Assembly (NCBI GenBank): GCA_938023775.1
Contig: CALJDB010000289.1
Location: 1-7,301 of the forward strand
Source: an uncultured Clostridia bacterium
GTDB taxonomy: Bacteria > Bacillota > Clostridia > Oscillospirales > Oscillospiraceae
Length of the DNA stretch: 7,301 nucleotides
Direction of reading: 5' to 3'
The translations under genes were made by a program, and so were the position numbers. The notes under the pieces are model-generated. The model had not been told where the DNA came from. It did no database searches and saw only the letters and a program-made list of their open reading frames with translations. This document shows positions 5,227 to 7,301 of this stretch, piece by piece (the first letter of the stretch is position 1; the number at the start of each line of letters is the position of its first letter).

Positions 5227-7301
5227 TCAGCCCTCCGATCGAAGAAGCTCGGAATACGTCGGGAACGGCCAGCAGTCACGGGCGGTGACGGTCTCGGCTT
5301 CGTCGCAGACGGCGCGCAGCTCGGTCATCTCCGGCAGCACGCAGTCGCGGATGGCGGCAGCCTCCTCCGCCGCGCCCTCGGCGCTGTGGAGCCCGATAAG
5401 CGTGCGCTCAAGCGTCTCCGTGCGCTCGGAAACGGCGTCCGTCAGCGCGCTCATGCGCTCGACAAGGCGCGTTTCATAGCCGCAGCCGAGCTCCGGAACG
5501 AGCGCCTTTTTCTTTGCCGCAGCCTCCGCGGTGCGGGCGGTAAAGGTCTCCATCGCAGGCAGGATCTGGCGGCGGACCATGTCGGTCATGGTGTTCGCCT
5601 CGATGACGACGGTCTTGCAGTAATTTTCCAGCGTGATCTCATAGCGGGAGCGCAGCTCCGCGATGGAGTAGACGCCGAGCCCGGTGAGCATATCGACGTT
5701 TTTCTTGTCCAGCAGCGTCGCCACGGCGTCCGGCGTGGTGCGCAGATTGAGCAGCCCGCGCTCCTCCGTCGCCTCGCGGATCCATGTCTCGTCGTAGCCG
5801 TTGCCGTTGAAGATGATGCGCTTATGCGCCTTGATGACGCCGCGGATGAGCTCGTGGAGCGCGGTCTGGAAGTCCGCCGCGCCTTCGAGCGTGTCGGCGA
5901 ATTTCCGCAGCGTGTCCGCCACGGCGGAGTTGAGCATAATGTTCGCGCAGGCGATGGAGTTGGAGGAGCCGAGCATACGGAACTCGAACTTGTTGCCTGT
6001 GAAGGCGAAGGGGCTCGTGCGGTTGCGGTCCGTCGTGTCGCGCGTGAAGCGCGGGAGCGTGTGGACGCCGAGCTTCATGACGGTCTTCTCCGCGGCGGAG
6101 TAAGGCGCGTCGCGCTCGATGGCTTCCAGCACGGCGGTCAGCTCGTCGCCGAGAAAGATGCTGACGACGGCGGGAGGCGCCTCGTTCGCGCCGAGGCGGT
6201 GGTCGTTGCCCGCGGTCGCGACGGAGAGGCGGAGCAGATCCTGATAATCGTCCACGGCGGCGATGACGGCGCAGAGGAACAGCAGGAACTGGGCGTTTTC
6301 ATGCGGCGTGTCGCCGGGGGTCAGGAGGTTCACGCCCGTGTCCGTCGCCATGGACCAGTTGTTGTGCTTGCCGGAGCCGTTGACGCCGGCGAAGGGCTTT
6401 TCGTGCAGCAGGCAGACGAGCCCGTGCTTCGCCGCAACGCGCTGCATGATCTCCATCGTGAGCTGGTTGTGGTCGGTGGCGATGTTCGTCGTGGTATAGA
6501 TGGGCGCGAGCTCATGCTGCGCCGGGGCGACCTCGTTATGCTCGGTCTTCGCGAGGATGCCGAGCTTCCAGAGCTCTTCGTTCAGGTCGTCCATAAACGC
6601 CTGCACGCGCGGCTTGATAACGCCGAAATAGTGGTCGTCAAGCTCCTGTCCCTTCGGCGGCTTCGCGCCGAAGAGCGTGCGTCCCGTGGTCATAAGGTCG
6701 AGGCGCTTTTCATAGAGCGCGCGGTCAACAAGGAAATACTCCTGCTCCGGACCGACGGAGGTGGTCACGCGGGCGACGTCGCCGTTGCCGAAGAGCTTCA
6801 GCACGCGCAGCGCCTGACGGTTCAGCGCCTCCATGGAGCGCAGCAGCGGGGTCTTCTTGTCCAGCGCCTCGCCGCTGTAGGAGCAGAATGCCGTCGGGAT
6901 GCAGAGGGTCTTGCCCTTAATGAAGGCGAAGCTCGTCGGGTCCCAGGCCGTGTAGCCGCGCGCCTCAAACGTCGCGCGCAGACCGCCGGAGGGGAAACTG
7001 GAGGCGTCCGGCTCGCCCTTGATAAGCTCCTTGCCGGAAAACTCCATGATGACCCCGCCGTCCGGCGCCGGGGTGATGAAGCTGTCGTGCTTCTCCGCGG
7101 TGATGCCGGTCAGCGGCTGGAACCAGTGGGTGAAGTGGGTCGCGCCATGCTCCACCGCCCAGTCGCGCATCGCGCCCGCCACGGCGTTTGCGACGGTGAG
7201 GTCCAGATCCTTGCCCTGTCGGATGGTCTGCTTGAGGGAACGGTAAATATTCCCCGGCAGCCTCGCTTTCATCACGCGCTCGTCAAAAACCAGACTTCCA
7301 A
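5227..7301 (-). CDS. glnN: Glutamine synthetase type III, 5' end beyond the window
   Basis: The protein forms glutamine from glutamate, ammonia and ATP in the cytoplasm. The reading frame ends with TGA at 5229-5227 and is open to the window edge, giving 690 visible residues. A GTG at 7275 could be taken as the start, but the eight codons before it read GSLVFDER and continue into VMKARLP, matching the conserved GSIII N-terminus, so the true start is outside. The size, about 700, is that of GSIII and far above GSI or GSII. Numbering from the [15 protein letters not shown] (46-57), [13 protein letters not shown] (78-90), [20 protein letters not shown] (93-112), VGPEQEYFL (164-172), [16 protein letters not shown] (245-260), [19 protein letters not shown] (281-299), [15 protein letters not shown] (355-369), [20 protein letters not shown] (408-427), and a C-terminal [10 protein letters not shown]. 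These include the Glu and Arg residues of the metal- and nucleotide-binding site. The amt-P-II gene follows after 3 nt, so the pair forms an ammonium-uptake and fixation unit. Confidence 0.97.
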   Translation of the reverse strand, partial: GSLVFDERVMKARLPGNIYRSLKQTIRQGKDLDLTVANAVAGAMRDWAVEHGATHFTHWFQPLTGITAEKHDSFITPAPDGGVIMEFSGKELIKGEPDASSFPSGGLRATFEARGYTAWDPTSFAFIKGKTLCIPTAFCSYSGEALDKKTPLLRSMEALNRQALRVLKLFGNGDVARVTTSVGPEQEYFLVDRALYEKRLDLMTTGRTLFGAKPPKGQELDDHYFGVIKPRVQAFMDDLNEELWKLGILAKTEHNEVAPAQHELAPIYTTTNIATDHNQLTMEIMQRVAAKHGLVCLLHEKPFAGVNGSGKHNNWSMATDTGVNLLTPGDTPHENAQFLLFLCAVIAAVDDYQDLLRLSVATAGNDHRLGANEAPPAVVSIFLGDELTAVLEAIERDAPYSAAEKTVMKLGVHTLPRFTRDTTDRNRTSPFAFTGNKFEFRMLGSSNSIACANIMLNSAVADTLRKFADTLEGAADFQTALHELIRGVIKAHKRIIFNGNGYDETWIREATEERGLLNLRTTPDAVATLLDKKNVDMLTGLGVYSIAELRSRYEITLENYCKTVVIEANTMTDMVRRQILPAMETFTARTAEAAAKKKALVPELGCGYETRLVERMSALTDAVSERTETLERTLIGLHSAEGAAEEAAAIRDCVLPEMTELRAVCDEAETVTARDCWPFPTYSELLRSEG
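5231..5236 (-). promoter_or_regulatory. Ribosome binding site of amt within the end of glnN
   Basis: On the minus strand GGAGGG precedes the ATG at 5223-5221 by 7 nt and overlaps the last two sense codons of glnN. Its strength and position imply a glnN-amt operon with coupled or closely tied translation. Confidence 0.8.

Noticed and set aside
5227..5529. Possible degradation or frameshift at the C-terminus of glutamine synthetase
   Set aside because: The frame is continuous to a typical GSIII ending ([10 protein letters not shown]), followed by a stop and the amt gene.

Overview
The window is a GC-rich stretch of bacterial chromosome in which every recognisable gene lies on the minus strand, so transcription runs from the high-coordinate end to the low one. 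In that order the genes are: type III glutamine synthetase (glnN, 5' end outside the window), an ammonium transporter fused to a P-II signalling domain, glutamine-dependent asparagine synthetase (asnB type), adenylosuccinate synthetase (purA), and the first 115 codons of glucosamine-6-phosphate synthase (glmS, cut by the window start). Type III glutamine synthetase, an Amt-P-II fusion, strong GGAGG-type ribosome binding sites and a compact palindromic intergenic repeat together suggest a GC-rich anaerobic Firmicute, most likely of the Oscillospiraceae/Ruminococcaceae group. That assignment is inference from gene style, not a search result.

Layout: 7301-5227 glnN; only 3 nt later 5223-3529 amt-P-II, with its ribosome binding site inside the last codons of glnN; 3528-3264 is a 265-nt gap, the only sizeable one, mostly filled by an imperfect inverted repeat (3307-3499) with several internal hairpins; 3263-1680 asnB; a 48-nt spacer without a terminator; 1630-353 purA; a 6-nt spacer; 346-1 glmS (partial). 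glnN with amt, and asnB-purA-glmS, therefore look like two transcription units, or one operon interrupted by a structured, possibly attenuating spacer.

Functionally the set is a nitrogen-assimilation and glutamine-use block. The transporter brings in ammonium, GlnN fixes it into glutamine, and AsnB and GlmS spend glutamine amide nitrogen (on asparagine and on glucosamine-6-phosphate for cell wall), while PurA uses aspartate as nitrogen donor for AMP. The most notable points are the P-II domain fused to the transporter, which keeps the pore-plugging arginine of the T-loop but lacks the tyrosine that is uridylylated in enteric P-II proteins; an atypical motif in PurA; and the palindromic element between the two gene groups. 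No phage, transposase, CRISPR, tRNA or rRNA was seen.
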